From: Bradyrhizobium sp. Ash2021
GTDB lineage: Bacteria > Pseudomonadota > Alphaproteobacteria > Rhizobiales > Xanthobacteraceae
Assembly: GCF_031202265.1 (NCBI RefSeq)
Contig: NZ_CP100604.1
Coordinates: forward strand, 8,600,501-8,664,500
DNA length: 64,000 nucleotides
Reading direction: 5' to 3'
Both the position numbers and the translations under genes were made by a program. Under the pieces are notes generated by a model. It did no database searches and had not been told where the DNA came from. It saw only the letters and a program-made list of their open reading frames with translations. This document shows positions 24,329-33,251 of this stretch, in pieces; within the stretch, counting starts at the first letter, position 1, and every line of letters starts with the position of its first letter.

Positions 24329-25330
24329 TCAACTGCCGTTGAGATTGCCGATCTCCGGAAAGAACATGTCTTTCCACGACGCCGGCTCATGCCTGGTGGT
24401 GCCGACCTTGTGCATGAATTTTGCGAACTTCATCGTCGCCGCCGGCGTCATGGTCCATTCGACATTGGAGCCGGTGACCACCCTGGTTACCATATCGAGC
24501 GGCAGTTTTGAGCCGGTGTCGCCGATCCAGCTCTGCGCGGTCCCCTTCGGGTCGGCCGCAATGATCGCGGTTGCCTCCTTCACCGCGTCGATGAATGCGG
24601 CGTAGAGTTCCGGATTGTCCTTGCGAAACCGCGCCGAGGTCCAGGCCACCGTAAAACTGTGCGGCCCCAGCACGTCGAACGACGACAATACGGTATGGAT
24701 GTTTTTCTGCTCCAGTTGCTGGAACTGGAACGGCGGCACGCTGAAGGCCGAGGAGATGCCGCCGGCGCCGCTGAGCATGGCGATGGTCGCATCCGGCGGC
24801 GACATCGATACCGTGAGCGGATCGAGCTTGGCGTAGTTTTCCTCGCCGAAGGCGGCTGCCGCCGCCATCTGCAGCAGCACCGCCTGCACCGACACCTTGA
24901 TCGAGGGCACCGCGATGCGGTCGCGCTCGCCAAAATCCCTGATCGACTTGATGTCGGGATTGGCGGTGTTGAGCAGGAACGGCTGCGAACTGAGCGCGCA
25001 GATTCCCCTGACCTCGAAGGATGTACCCAGCGTCTTGTCCCACAGCGTGATCAGGCCCGGCACCCCGCCGCTGACGATGTCGGTGGAATTCGACAGCAGC
25101 GCCTCGTTCATTGCCACCGGGCCGTTGAAGCGCTGCCAGGACACCTTGAAATCCTTCAAGCCCCGTTGCGCAGCGTACTTCTCGATCAGCTTGTCGCGCT
25201 TCATGATGTTGAATTGCAGGTAGCCCATCGAGAACTGCTCGGCCAGCCGGATCTCGGCGGCGCGAGCCGCGATCGTGGCGTTGCCGATGACGAAGGCGAC
25301 CACCGCGCCCAAAATCCAAGCCGACCTCAT
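24329..25330 (-). CDS. ABC transporter substrate-binding protein (NitT/TauT, NMT1-like)
   Basis: 333 residues. A signal peptide (MRSAWILGAVVAFVIGNATI..ARA) precedes a two-lobe periplasmic binding fold of the NMT1/SsuA type, with GYLQFNIMKRDKLIEKYAAQ and NSTDIVSGGVPGLITLWDKT. These proteins bind aromatic or sulfonated acids, nitrate or thiamine precursors. No ATPase or permease gene is adjacent, so it is an orphan, or the transporter is elsewhere. It is divergent from the amidase gene, which suggests that the ligand could be an amide or its acid product. Confidence 0.85.
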   Translation of the reverse strand: MRSAWILGAVVAFVIGNATIAARAAEIRLAEQFSMGYLQFNIMKRDKLIEKYAAQRGLKDFKVSWQRFNGPVAMNEALLSNSTDIVSGGVPGLITLWDKTLGTSFEVRGICALSSQPFLLNTANPDIKSIRDFGERDRIAVPSIKVSVQAVLLQMAAAAAFGEENYAKLDPLTVSMSPPDATIAMLSGAGGISSAFSVPPFQFQQLEQKNIHTVLSSFDVLGPHSFTVAWTSARFRKDNPELYAAFIDAVKEATAIIAADPKGTAQSWIGDTGSKLPLDMVTRVVTGSNVEWTMTPAATMKFAKFMHKVGTTRHEPASWKDMFFPEIGNLNGS

Positions 25331-25504
25331 TGTTTTCTCCCCGCAGCCTTGCAGTTATTTTTTGTTGATCGAGAGACTACACAGCAAACGGCGCGCGCCA
25401 ATAGCAGGCGCGCCTGCCCGCCGCTGTACAGGTATTGCTCTTGCGGCTCCGGCCCAAACTGAGCATCATTCGCACCACATCGAAAACGAGATCGGGAGTA
25501 CGCC

Positions 25505-26977
25505 TTGGCCAAATCGCAATGGAGTTTTAGTACCGCCGTCGAACTGTCGGCCGCGCTGGCCGCAAGGAAAGTATCGGCGGTCGAACTGGCGCAGGACGCG
25601 ATCGGCCGAATCGAACGGCACGACAACAAGATCAACGCGGTTTGCGTGCGCGATTTCGAACGTAGCCTGGCCGCCGCTCGCTCCGCCGATGCTGCCCTGG
25701 CGCGCGGCGAGAACAAGCCGCTGCTCGGCATCCCCATGACGGTGAAGGAATCCTACAATATCGCCGGGCTGCCGACGACCTGGGGTATTCCCGCGCAAAA
25801 GGATTTCAGGCCAACCGAAGACGCGCTGCCGATTACCCGCGTCAAGGACGCCGGCGGCGTGATCCTCGGCAAGACCAACGTGCCGCTCGGGCTCGGCGAC
25901 TGGCAGAGCTACAACGAGATCTACGGCACCACCAACAATCCATTCGATCTCGGCCGTACGCCGGGCGGCTCTTCCGGCGGATCGTCGGCAGCACTCGCGG
26001 CCGGTTACGGCGCGCTGTCGCTCGGCTCCGACATCGGCGGCTCGCTGCGGGTGCCCGCGTTTCACTGCGGCGTCTATGCGCACAAGCCGACATTTGCGTT
26101 GGCGCCGTCGCGCGGCCACACGCCGCCGCCATTGCCGCCGCTGCCATTCGACCGCGATCTCTCCGTGATCGGCCCGATGGCGCGCAGCGCCGCCGATCTT
26201 TCGCTGCTGCTGGCTGCGATCGCGGGGCCCGATCCACTGGAGGCCGGCAAGGCCTACAAGCTCGCGCTGCCGCCGCCGCGCCACACTGAGTTCAGGAATT
26301 TTCGCGTGCTGCTGATCGACACCGATCCGGTCATGCCGACCGACAAGGTGGTCCGCGGAACCCTCGATACCCTGGCCGTCAACCTCGGCAAGGCCGGCGT
26401 CAAACTCGAGCGCCACAGCCCGCTGTTGCCCGACTTCGGCGCCTCGACGCGGCTCTATATGCGGATGCTGATGTCGTTCCTGTCCGCATCTTTTGCGCCC
26501 GAGGTCTATGCCGGCGCGCAGGCCGCCGCCTCGGCACTGCCGCCCGGCGACCTCAGCCTCGGCGCGGAGCGGCTGCGCGGCATGGCGCTGAGCCATCGCG
26601 ACTGGGTGATGGCCGACGGCGGGCGCTCGCGGCTGCGGGCGCAGTGGCGCGAGCTGTTCAAGACGTTCGACGCGGTGATCTGCCCGATCATGCCGACCCC
26701 GGCCTATCCACACGATCATTCCGCCGACCAGGAAACCCGCCGCATCGACATCGACGGCAAGGCGCACGTCTATCCCGATCAGCTTGCATGGCCGGGCATC
26801 GCCACCTTGCCCGGCCTGCCGTCGACCGCGATCCCGACCGGCTTCTCGCCAGCCGGCTTGCCGGTCGGCGTGCAAATCGTCGGCCCCTGGCTGGAGGATC
26901 GCACGCCCTTGATGCTGGCGGAATTGATCGAGCGCGAGTTCGGCGGCTTCGTGCCGCCGCCGATGTTTGATGATTGA
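25505..26977 (+). CDS. Amidase signature-family enzyme
   Basis: 490 residues. The Ser-cisSer-Lys triad is in place: Lys81 in TVKES, cis-Ser156 in GGSSGGSSAAL, and the nucleophile Ser180 in SDIGGSLRVPA. The enzyme hydrolyses an amide to acid and ammonia. The start is a TTG at 25505, with GGGAG 7 nt upstream and no competing ATG before the conserved N-terminus. Cytoplasmic. Divergent from the orphan binding protein. Substrate unknown; GatA is unlikely because no gatB or gatC neighbour is present. Confidence 0.9.
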   Translation: MAKSQWSFSTAVELSAALAARKVSAVELAQDAIGRIERHDNKINAVCVRDFERSLAAARSADAALARGENKPLLGIPMTVKESYNIAGLPTTWGIPAQKDFRPTEDALPITRVKDAGGVILGKTNVPLGLGDWQSYNEIYGTTNNPFDLGRTPGGSSGGSSAALAAGYGALSLGSDIGGSLRVPAFHCGVYAHKPTFALAPSRGHTPPPLPPLPFDRDLSVIGPMARSAADLSLLLAAIAGPDPLEAGKAYKLALPPPRHTEFRNFRVLLIDTDPVMPTDKVVRGTLDTLAVNLGKAGVKLERHSPLLPDFGASTRLYMRMLMSFLSASFAPEVYAGAQAAASALPPGDLSLGAERLRGMALSHRDWVMADGGRSRLRAQWRELFKTFDAVICPIMPTPAYPHDHSADQETRRIDIDGKAHVYPDQLAWPGIATLPGLPSTAIPTGFSPAGLPVGVQIVGPWLEDRTPLMLAELIEREFGGFVPPPMFDD

Positions 26978-26980
26978 TCC

Positions 26981-27065
26981 CGTCATTGCGAGCGCAGCGA
27001 AGCAATCCATCTCGCCGCGGCAAGAAAGAATGGATTGCTTCGTCGCTTCGCTCCTCGCAATGACG
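26981..27065. repeat. CGTCATTGCGAGCG..GCAATGACG repeat, copy 1
   Basis: CGTCATTGCGAGCGCAGCGAAGCAATCCAT on the left is complemented by ATGGATTGCTTCGTCGCTTCGCTCCTCGCAATGACG on the right, giving one long hairpin. Copies at 42376 and 44092. It lies between two plus-strand genes. Confidence 0.85.
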
Positions 27066-27088
27066 GTTGAAAGACTGGAGGAAAACCC

Positions 27089-27442
27089 ATGAGCAACGAC
27101 ATCGAAGAGCTAACGGCGCTCAACCGCGACTACGTCGCCTCGGTGCAGAATTGCGACGTCAAACGTTTTGACGAAATCCTCGCGCAGGATTTTTATTGTT
27201 CCAATCCCGACAAGTCGCTGGTCGACCGCGCGGGATTTTTGAAGCAAACGGCGGTGCCGGTCACCATCAGGAATCTAGCAGCGCATGATGTGAAGATTCG
27301 CGTGCTGGGCGATTTCGCCATCATTCACGCCAGCACGAGCTATACCACGGCAGACGGCAAGCCGGCCAACGGGCGCTACACCGATTGCTGGGCCAGGCAG
27401 AATGGAAAATGGCTGGCGGTGTCCGCGCATGTGTCGCGGTGA
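27089..27442 (+). CDS. NTF2/SnoaL-like protein (DUF4440 type)
   Basis: 117 residues, cone-shaped NTF2-like fold suggested by LTALNRDYVASVQNCDVKRFDEILAQDF, then VRVLGDFAIIHASTSYTTADGKPANGRYTDCWARQNGKWLAVSAH (both shown in part). This is the usual pattern of DUF4440/SnoaL-like small proteins, used as isomerases, hydrolases or ligand-binding modules. ATG 27089 follows GGAGGAAAACCC, a strong ribosome site. The link to the amidase upstream is uncertain because of the repeat between them. Confidence 0.8.
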   Translation: MSNDIEELTALNRDYVASVQNCDVKRFDEILAQDFYCSNPDKSLVDRAGFLKQTAVPVTIRNLAAHDVKIRVLGDFAIIHASTSYTTADGKPANGRYTDCWARQNGKWLAVSAHVSR

Positions 27443-27450
27443 CTCATAAC

Positions 27451-27543
27451 CGTCATTGCCGGGCTTGACCCGGCAATCCATCCTCTTCGATAGAAGACTT
27501 CAAGCGAAGATGATGGATGCGCGGGTCAAGCCCGCGCATGACG
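27451..27543. repeat. CGTCATTGCCGGGCTTGACCCGGCAATCC repeat
   Basis: Left CGTCATTGCCGGGCTTGACCCGGCAATCCATC and right GATGGATGCGCGGGTCAAGCCCGCGCATGACG form hairpins separately and pair overall. It separates convergent genes and may terminate both. Confidence 0.8.
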
Positions 27544-27550
27544 AGTGCCC

Positions 27551-28639
27551 TCACGCATCAAACATGATCACGCTGCGCACGGTCTTGCCCGCCTTCATCG
27601 CCGCAAAACCTTCATTGATCTCGGAGAGCTTCAGCTTCGCGGAAATCCAGTCTTCCAGATGCAGCTTGCCACGCATGTAGAATTCGACCAGGCGGGGCAT
27701 GTCGACGCGGAAATGGTTCGAGCCCATCGACGAGCCCTGGATCTTGCGTTCCCTGAGGAAATCGAAACCGTGCAGCTCGATCTTCTGGCCGAACGGGATC
27801 ATGCCGACGATGGTCGCGGTGCCGCCGGCGGCCAGCATCGCGAACGCCTGCTCGGCGGTTTCCTTGCGGCCCAGCACTTCGAAGGAATGCTGCACGCCGC
27901 CGCTGGTGAGCTCGCGCACCTGCTGCACCACGTCACCGTTGCGGGGATCGACCACGTCGGTGGCACCCAGCTTGGTGGCGAGTTGCAATTTCACCGGGTT
28001 GGTATCGATCGCGATGATGCGGCCGGCGCCAGCGATCGCCGCACCGTTGATCGCGGCCATGCCGACGCCGCCGCAGCCGATCACCGCCACGGTTTCGCCG
28101 GCCGTGACCTTTGCCGTGTTCACCACCGCGCCATAGCCGGTGATGACGCCGCAGCCGATCAGCGCCGCCAGTTCAAGCGGCATGTCCTTGCGGATTTTGA
28201 CGATGGCGTTCTCGTGCACCAGCATCTGCTCGGCAAACGATGACAGATTGAGGAACTGATTGAGTTTCTCCGACCGCGCCCACGACAGCCGGTTGGACAC
28301 GCCCGGCAGCATCTTCACCGTGGTGTCGGTGCACAGCACCGTGCGGCCGGTGGTGCAATTGTCGCAGGTGCCGCAAAACACCGAGAGGCACGTCACAACA
28401 TGATCGCCGGGCTTCACATAGGTGACGTCGGAGCCGACCTTCTCGACCACGCCCGCTGACTCGTGGCCGAGCACGGCCGGCAGCGGATGCGGGTAGAGCC
28501 CTTCCATGAAATGCAGATCGGAATGACAGAGGCCGGCGACGCGGGTGCGGATCAGGACTTCGCGCGGACCAGGATTGGGCACGCTGACATCCTCGATCAC
28601 CAGCGGCTTGTTGACTTCATGCAGGACGGCGGCCTTCAT
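27551..28639 (-). CDS. Zinc-dependent alcohol dehydrogenase (class III-like MDR)
   Basis: 362 residues. The catalytic Zn ligands are in CHSDLH and GHESAGVVEKVG; the structural Zn site is complete as CGTCDNCTTGRTVLC with the preceding Cys (C-x2-C-x2-C-x7-C). The NAD(P)-binding GCGGVGMAAINGA follows. It oxidises an alcohol or reduces an aldehyde. The neighbour upstream is an AidB-like acyl-CoA dehydrogenase, 56 nt away on the same strand, so the two may work on one catabolic intermediate. Start ATG 28639. Confidence 0.9.
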   Translation of the reverse strand: MKAAVLHEVNKPLVIEDVSVPNPGPREVLIRTRVAGLCHSDLHFMEGLYPHPLPAVLGHESAGVVEKVGSDVTYVKPGDHVVTCLSVFCGTCDNCTTGRTVLCTDTTVKMLPGVSNRLSWARSEKLNQFLNLSSFAEQMLVHENAIVKIRKDMPLELAALIGCGVITGYGAVVNTAKVTAGETVAVIGCGGVGMAAINGAAIAGAGRIIAIDTNPVKLQLATKLGATDVVDPRNGDVVQQVRELTSGGVQHSFEVLGRKETAEQAFAMLAAGGTATIVGMIPFGQKIELHGFDFLRERKIQGSSMGSNHFRVDMPRLVEFYMRGKLHLEDWISAKLKLSEINEGFAAMKAGKTVRSVIMFDA

Positions 28640-28695
28640 CGAATACTCCCTCGCGTTTCTATTTCTTGAACCAGAGCTTGTTATCCTCCGGCAGC

Positions 28696-30477
28696 CTACG
28701 CCGCCGAAATCAATTCGCCAACCTCAGCCATGCCGACGCCGCGCTCGCCGAGCAGATGATCGGTGATGGCGCGTTGAACCGCATTTTCCGTGAGCCGGAA
28801 CGGATCGCTTGCCACGACGCGATGGTCGATCACCATGCGCGACAGCAACAGCCGCCTGGCATCGCCGCGCATCTCGTGGATGCGGCCGCCTTCCCACGCC
28901 AGCGCTACCGCACTGGCGACATGATACAGCAGGCTGGTGGCGCGCCGCGCGTCGGCTTCATTTTCCATCCGGCTGGCGACGTCGCGCGCAAAGCCAATGG
29001 CGCGGTCGGCCAGATCGCGCAGGCGATTGCGCCAGGCCTGCGGCACATTGGCGCTGTCGTCGAGGCGGGCGTGCAGATCGGCGGCGAGTGCCGCGTCCGC
29101 GCCGTGGCGGCCGACCGCGCGTTTCAGCGCATCGATCGCGACGATGTTGCCGGTGCCTTCCCAGATCGAGCCGAGATGGGCGTCGCGCAAAAGCCGGGCG
29201 GTGGCGAATTCCTCAATGTAGCCGATCCCGCCGCGCATCTCTAACGCATCGCCGCACACCTTGCGGGCATCGCGGGTGGCGCGGAATTTCAGCGTCGGGG
29301 TGAGGATGCGTAGCAGCGCCGCAGCGTCCTGGCTGCCGGCTTCGGCGCGATCGAGCGCGTCCGCGGTCAGAAAGCTCATCGACAGCGCCTGCTCGGTCGC
29401 AAGCCCGATCTTCATCAATTGCCGCCGCGCCAGCGGCAGATCGAAGATACGCTGGCCGAATACCACGCGGCCCTTTGCGACCGTCATCGCGTCGTGATAG
29501 GCGCGGCGCATCAGCGCGGTGGATTTGACGCCGTTGGACAGCCGCGACGAATTCACCATCTCGGCCATCTGCACAAAGCCGCGATCGAGCTTGCCGACCG
29601 CATAGGCAATGGCGCCTTCCAGCTTGATCTCGCCCGAGGCCATCGAGCGGGTGCCGAGCTTGTCCTTCAAACGCACGATCCGGTAGTGATTCTGCGAGCC
29701 ATCCTCGAGCCGACGCGGCATCAGGAACAGGCCGACGCCGCGCGTGCCCGGACCCGCGCCTTCGGGCCGCGCCAGCAGCATCACCACTTCGGCGTCGGCG
29801 TTGGAGCAAAACCATTTTTCGCCGGTGAGCCGCCAGTGGTCGCCCTCCTGCACCGCCGTCGTCGTCAGCGTGCCGACGTCGGAACCACCTTCCTTCTCGG
29901 TCATGAACTGGCCGCCCTGGGTCAGCTTGCTCATGTCGGTCTGGGTCAGGCCGTCGAGATATTTCGCCTTCAGCGCCTCGCTGCCGAAATTATTCAAAAG
30001 CTTTGCGCAACCATCGGTGACGTTGATCGGGCAGCCCAGGCCGAACTCGGCCTGATTGAACAAAAACGTAAAGGCGTGTTTTGCCACCACGGGATATTTA
30101 TCCGGCCAACCCAAAATGCCCTTGCGGACCGACATCGCGTGAATGCCGAATTCGCCGAAGGCTGCCTTCTCCAGTTCGCGATAGGCCGGGTGATATTCGA
30201 TATACTGGGAGTCGCGGCCAAAACGGTCGCGCTGGTGCAGCACCGGCGTATGACGGTCGGCAAGGCGCGCGCACTCGTCGAGATGACCGCCCGCCAATCC
30301 GCCGAGCCGGTCGAGATGCGGCTCGATATGGCGAAACAGCGCTTCCGGCAAATGCAGACGGAGCAGATCCGTCAGCGCCGGATCGGCCTGATAAAAGTTC
30401 ATCCCCGAAGTGTCCGGCGCGAGCAGGTCCGGCTGGCCGGCAGAGGCAACCTTACGGTCGTGCTTGAGTGGTTGCAT
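28696..30477 (-). CDS. AidB-like acyl-CoA dehydrogenase
   Basis: 593 residues, longer than typical acyl-CoA dehydrogenases (about 380-415) and near the AidB length (about 540). Signature segments are GGQFMTEKEGGSDVGTLTT and LTGEKWFCSNADAEVVMLLARP, with RGGIGYIEEFATARLLRDAHLGSIWEGTGN toward the C-terminus (quoted in part), followed by an extra helical domain of about 130 residues. The WEGT motif retains the Glu. AidB binds DNA and FAD in the alkylation response of E. coli; relatives in soil bacteria often serve as catabolic dehydrogenases. No alkylation-repair genes are nearby, so a catabolic role is more likely. Confidence 0.85.
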   Translation of the reverse strand: MQPLKHDRKVASAGQPDLLAPDTSGMNFYQADPALTDLLRLHLPEALFRHIEPHLDRLGGLAGGHLDECARLADRHTPVLHQRDRFGRDSQYIEYHPAYRELEKAAFGEFGIHAMSVRKGILGWPDKYPVVAKHAFTFLFNQAEFGLGCPINVTDGCAKLLNNFGSEALKAKYLDGLTQTDMSKLTQGGQFMTEKEGGSDVGTLTTTAVQEGDHWRLTGEKWFCSNADAEVVMLLARPEGAGPGTRGVGLFLMPRRLEDGSQNHYRIVRLKDKLGTRSMASGEIKLEGAIAYAVGKLDRGFVQMAEMVNSSRLSNGVKSTALMRRAYHDAMTVAKGRVVFGQRIFDLPLARRQLMKIGLATEQALSMSFLTADALDRAEAGSQDAAALLRILTPTLKFRATRDARKVCGDALEMRGGIGYIEEFATARLLRDAHLGSIWEGTGNIVAIDALKRAVGRHGADAALAADLHARLDDSANVPQAWRNRLRDLADRAIGFARDVASRMENEADARRATSLLYHVASAVALAWEGGRIHEMRGDARRLLLSRMVIDHRVVASDPFRLTENAVQRAITDHLLGERGVGMAEVGELISAA

Positions 30478-30572
30478 TTTTTGCCTCTTGTTCGTTCCGC
30501 CCGATCTTGCTCATCTACCGATAAAGCAGGCGATCACGCCGTCAACAATCATAATTGGAAGGTACCCCCGTG

Positions 30573-31568
30573 ATGGACTTATATCGCATCATCGGCGCCG
30601 AGATGTCGCCCTACTCGGTCAAGGTCCGTTCCTATTTCCGCTACAAGGGAATTCCGCATCAATGGGTTTTGCGCAATGCGGCAAGCCAGCCGGAATATGA
30701 GAAATATGCCAGGATGCCCATCATTCCACTGCTGGTGACGCCTGACGGAACTGGTATCCAGGATTCCACGCCGATCATCGACGCGGTCGAGAAGCTGCAC
30801 CCGGAGCCGTCGATCCATTCCGGCGACCCCGTCGCGAACTTCATCTCGGCGCTGATCGAGGAATTCGGCGACGAGTGGGGCAACAAATGGATGTTCCACT
30901 ACCGCTGGGCCCGCGACGTCGACCAGCGCAGTTCGTCCGGCCGCATTGCGCGGATGCGCAGCCCCAACGCCAGCGAGGAAGCGCATGCCGCGCTGGCCGA
31001 GCAGGTCCGGGTCCGCATGGTGGAACGGGTGTGGTTTGTCGGGTCGAACGAGCTGACGGCATCGCAGATCGAGACCGGCTTTCGGGACATGCTTGCCATG
31101 CTCGAGAGCCATCTCGCGATCCGCCCCTATCTGTTTGGCGGAAGGCCGGCCTTCGGCGACTTCGGTATGTGGGGCCAATTCTACGAATTGTGGACCGATC
31201 CGACCGCGGGCGCCCTGATCGAAGGCAGCGCGCCGCATGTGCTCGCCTGGATCCACCGCATGCTTTGGCCAAGGGCGGAGGGCGCGTTCGAGACATGGTC
31301 CACGCTGGCACCGACCCTGATGCCGATCCTGACCAATCAGATTGGCGGACAGTTCATGCCCTGGACGCTGGCCAACGAAAAGGCGCTGGCCGAAAAACAG
31401 GAAGAATTCAGCGTCAAGCTCGGCGACAAGGTCTGGATCCAGAAGCCCCAAAAGTATCACGCGCGATCGCTGGGCATGCTGCGCGCCCGATATGCAGATG
31501 TTGCCGACAAGGCCGCGCTCGATTCTGTTTTGGCGGCGGCGGGTTGCCTTGCCGGATTGCGCGCCTAG
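30573..31568 (+). CDS. Glutathione S-transferase family protein
   Basis: 331 residues, long for a GST (about 200-230). The N-terminal thioredoxin-like domain starts MDLYRIIGAEMSPYSVKVR, with a Ser-Pro-Tyr-Ser motif in the place of the active-site Ser/Cys, and contains VTPDGTGIQDSTPIID (glutathione binding). The all-helical C-terminal domain is extended. ATG 30573 follows GGAAGG; a GTG directly before it is a possible alternative. It is divergent from the AidB-like gene and followed 33 nt later by an SDR-fold gene. Confidence 0.82.
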   Translation: MDLYRIIGAEMSPYSVKVRSYFRYKGIPHQWVLRNAASQPEYEKYARMPIIPLLVTPDGTGIQDSTPIIDAVEKLHPEPSIHSGDPVANFISALIEEFGDEWGNKWMFHYRWARDVDQRSSSGRIARMRSPNASEEAHAALAEQVRVRMVERVWFVGSNELTASQIETGFRDMLAMLESHLAIRPYLFGGRPAFGDFGMWGQFYELWTDPTAGALIEGSAPHVLAWIHRMLWPRAEGAFETWSTLAPTLMPILTNQIGGQFMPWTLANEKALAEKQEEFSVKLGDKVWIQKPQKYHARSLGMLRARYADVADKAALDSVLAAAGCLAGLRA

Positions 31569-31601
31569 ATACGGAATCCCGACCATTCAAGGAACGCGCG
31601 C

Positions 31602-32303
31602 ATGGAAACGCCAAAATACAAGAATGCCCTGATCGTGGGCGCCGGTGAGGGACTTAGCGCATCGCTGGCGCGGCTGTTTGCGCGCGGAGGCATCAAGGTG
31701 GCGCTGGCCGCGCGCAAGGTCGAAAAACTCGGCGCGCTCTGCACCGAGACCGGCGCCCGCGCCTTTGCCTGCGACGCCACCAACGCCGAAGAGGTCGAGC
31801 GGCTGTTCGGCCTGGTCGAACGCGAGATCGGCGCGCCCGACCTCGTGGTCTACAATGCCAGCGGGCGGGCGCGGGGCGCCTTCACCGATCTGGTCGCGGC
31901 CGATGTCGCGCAGGCCATCGCGGTCAGCGCTTTCGGCGGTTTTCTGGTGGCGCAGCAGGCGGTGAACCGCATGCTGCCCGACAAGCATGGCGCGATCCTG
32001 TTCACCGGCGCATCCGCCAGCGTCAAGGGCTACGCGCAATCGGCGCCGTTTGCGATGGGCAAGTTCGCGCTGCGCGGGCTGGCGCAGAGCATGGCGCGCG
32101 AATTGTCGCCGCAGGGCATCCATATCGCGCATTTCGTGATCGACGGTGGCATCCGCAGCGCGGCGCGCGCCGAGCCAACGGACCGGCCGGACTCGATGCT
32201 CGACCCGGACGCCATTGCCTTGAGCTACTGGAACGTGCTGCAACAGCCGCGCAGCGCCTGGACCTGGGAACTCGAATTGAGGCCGTGGGTCGAGAAGTTC
32301 TAG
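31602..32303 (+). CDS. SDR-fold protein lacking the catalytic Tyr
   Basis: 233 residues with a Rossmann fold. The nucleotide-binding loop is GAGEGLSASLA, ACDATNAEEVERLFG and VVYNASGRARG match the SDR pattern, and Lys154 is retained. The active-site Tyr of YxxxK is replaced by Phe150 (PFAMGK); Ser138 is present. Such a change usually abolishes classical SDR oxidoreductase activity. It may bind a nucleotide without ordinary catalysis or use another mechanism. It sits between a GST gene and an enoyl-CoA hydratase gene. ATG 31602 with AAGGAACG upstream. Confidence 0.8.
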   Translation: METPKYKNALIVGAGEGLSASLARLFARGGIKVALAARKVEKLGALCTETGARAFACDATNAEEVERLFGLVEREIGAPDLVVYNASGRARGAFTDLVAADVAQAIAVSAFGGFLVAQQAVNRMLPDKHGAILFTGASASVKGYAQSAPFAMGKFALRGLAQSMARELSPQGIHIAHFVIDGGIRSAARAEPTDRPDSMLDPDAIALSYWNVLQQPRSAWTWELELRPWVEKF

Positions 32304-32308
32304 GCGCC

Positions 32309-32389
32309 GTCGTTCCGGGGCGATGCGAAGCATCGAACCCGGAACCCCGAGATTCCGGGTCTGGTGCTTGCGCACCATCCCGGAATGAC
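32309..32389. repeat. GTCATTCCGGGG hairpin repeat, copy 5
   Basis: GTCGTTCCGGGGCGATGCGAAGC...CATCCCGGAATGAC. This is the shortest copy, with GGAACCCCGAGATTCCGGGTC inside. It lies between the SDR and hydratase genes. Confidence 0.75.
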
Positions 32390-32416
32390 GGGCAAAAAGA
32401 AACAATTGGGGGAAAC

Positions 32417-33247
32417 ATGACCACCGAGACCAAAATCGACACCGGCACCGACGAATTGTTGTGCGTGATCCGCGACCGCGTCGCCATCATCACGCTGAAC
32501 CGGCCCGAGGTCCGCAACGCCATGTCGGACACGCTGACGCCGGCACTGCGCACCATGATCAAGACCTGCGGCGAGAATCCCGACGTCGGCGTGCTCCTGA
32601 TCACCGGCGCCGGCACCGCCTTTTGCGCCGGCGGCAACGTCAAGGGCATGGGCGCCCATCGCGACAAGAAGAAGCTGGAGATGTCCTATGACGAGAAGGT
32701 CGCCGACCTGCAGGAGCGCCAGCGGCTCTTGACCGGTGCGCTGGTCTCGGTGCGCAAGCCGACCATCGCGGCACTGCCCGGCCCCGCGGTCGGTGCGGGG
32801 CTGGCGCTGGCCATGGCCTGCGATATCCGGATCGCGGCGCAATCGGCGTTCGTGTCCACCGGCTATCTGCGCGTCGCGCTGAGCGGCGACTATGGCATCG
32901 CGTGGCTGCTGACGCGGCTGGTCGGCACCGCGCGGGCGCGCGAACTGATGTTCACCGCCGACAAGGTCGATGCGGCCAGATGCGAGGCGATCGGCCTCGT
33001 CAATCGCGTGGTTCCGGACGACAAGCTGCAAAGCGAGGCCTTTGCGCTGGCCAAATCGATAGCCGAAGGGCCGACGGTCGCGTTGCGCTACATGAAGGAC
33101 AATCTCGACGAAGCAATACTGTTCGATTTCGCCACGGCGCGCGACCATGAGGCCGAGCGTCTGGTCCGCCTGACGACGACCGCCGATCACAAGGAAGCGG
33201 TGCAGGCCTTCATCGACAAGCGCAAGCCGGTGTTCAAAGGAGGCTAG
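32417..33247 (+). CDS. Enoyl-CoA hydratase family protein
   Basis: 276 residues. The oxyanion segments are FCAGGNVKGMGA and LPGPAVGAGLALAMACDIRIAAQSA; the C-terminus is AFIDKRKPVFKGG. In the catalytic positions it has AGLALAMACD and YLRVALSGDYG, without the first canonical Glu, so the exact reaction is uncertain. The ATG at 32417 has GGGGGAAAC before it; a longer frame to 32285 runs through the repeat and is discarded. It ends 4 nt from the convergent AraC regulator's stop. Confidence 0.85.
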   Translation: MTTETKIDTGTDELLCVIRDRVAIITLNRPEVRNAMSDTLTPALRTMIKTCGENPDVGVLLITGAGTAFCAGGNVKGMGAHRDKKKLEMSYDEKVADLQERQRLLTGALVSVRKPTIAALPGPAVGAGLALAMACDIRIAAQSAFVSTGYLRVALSGDYGIAWLLTRLVGTARARELMFTADKVDAARCEAIGLVNRVVPDDKLQSEAFALAKSIAEGPTVALRYMKDNLDEAILFDFATARDHEAERLVRLTTTADHKEAVQAFIDKRKPVFKGG

Positions 33248-33251
33248 ACGC

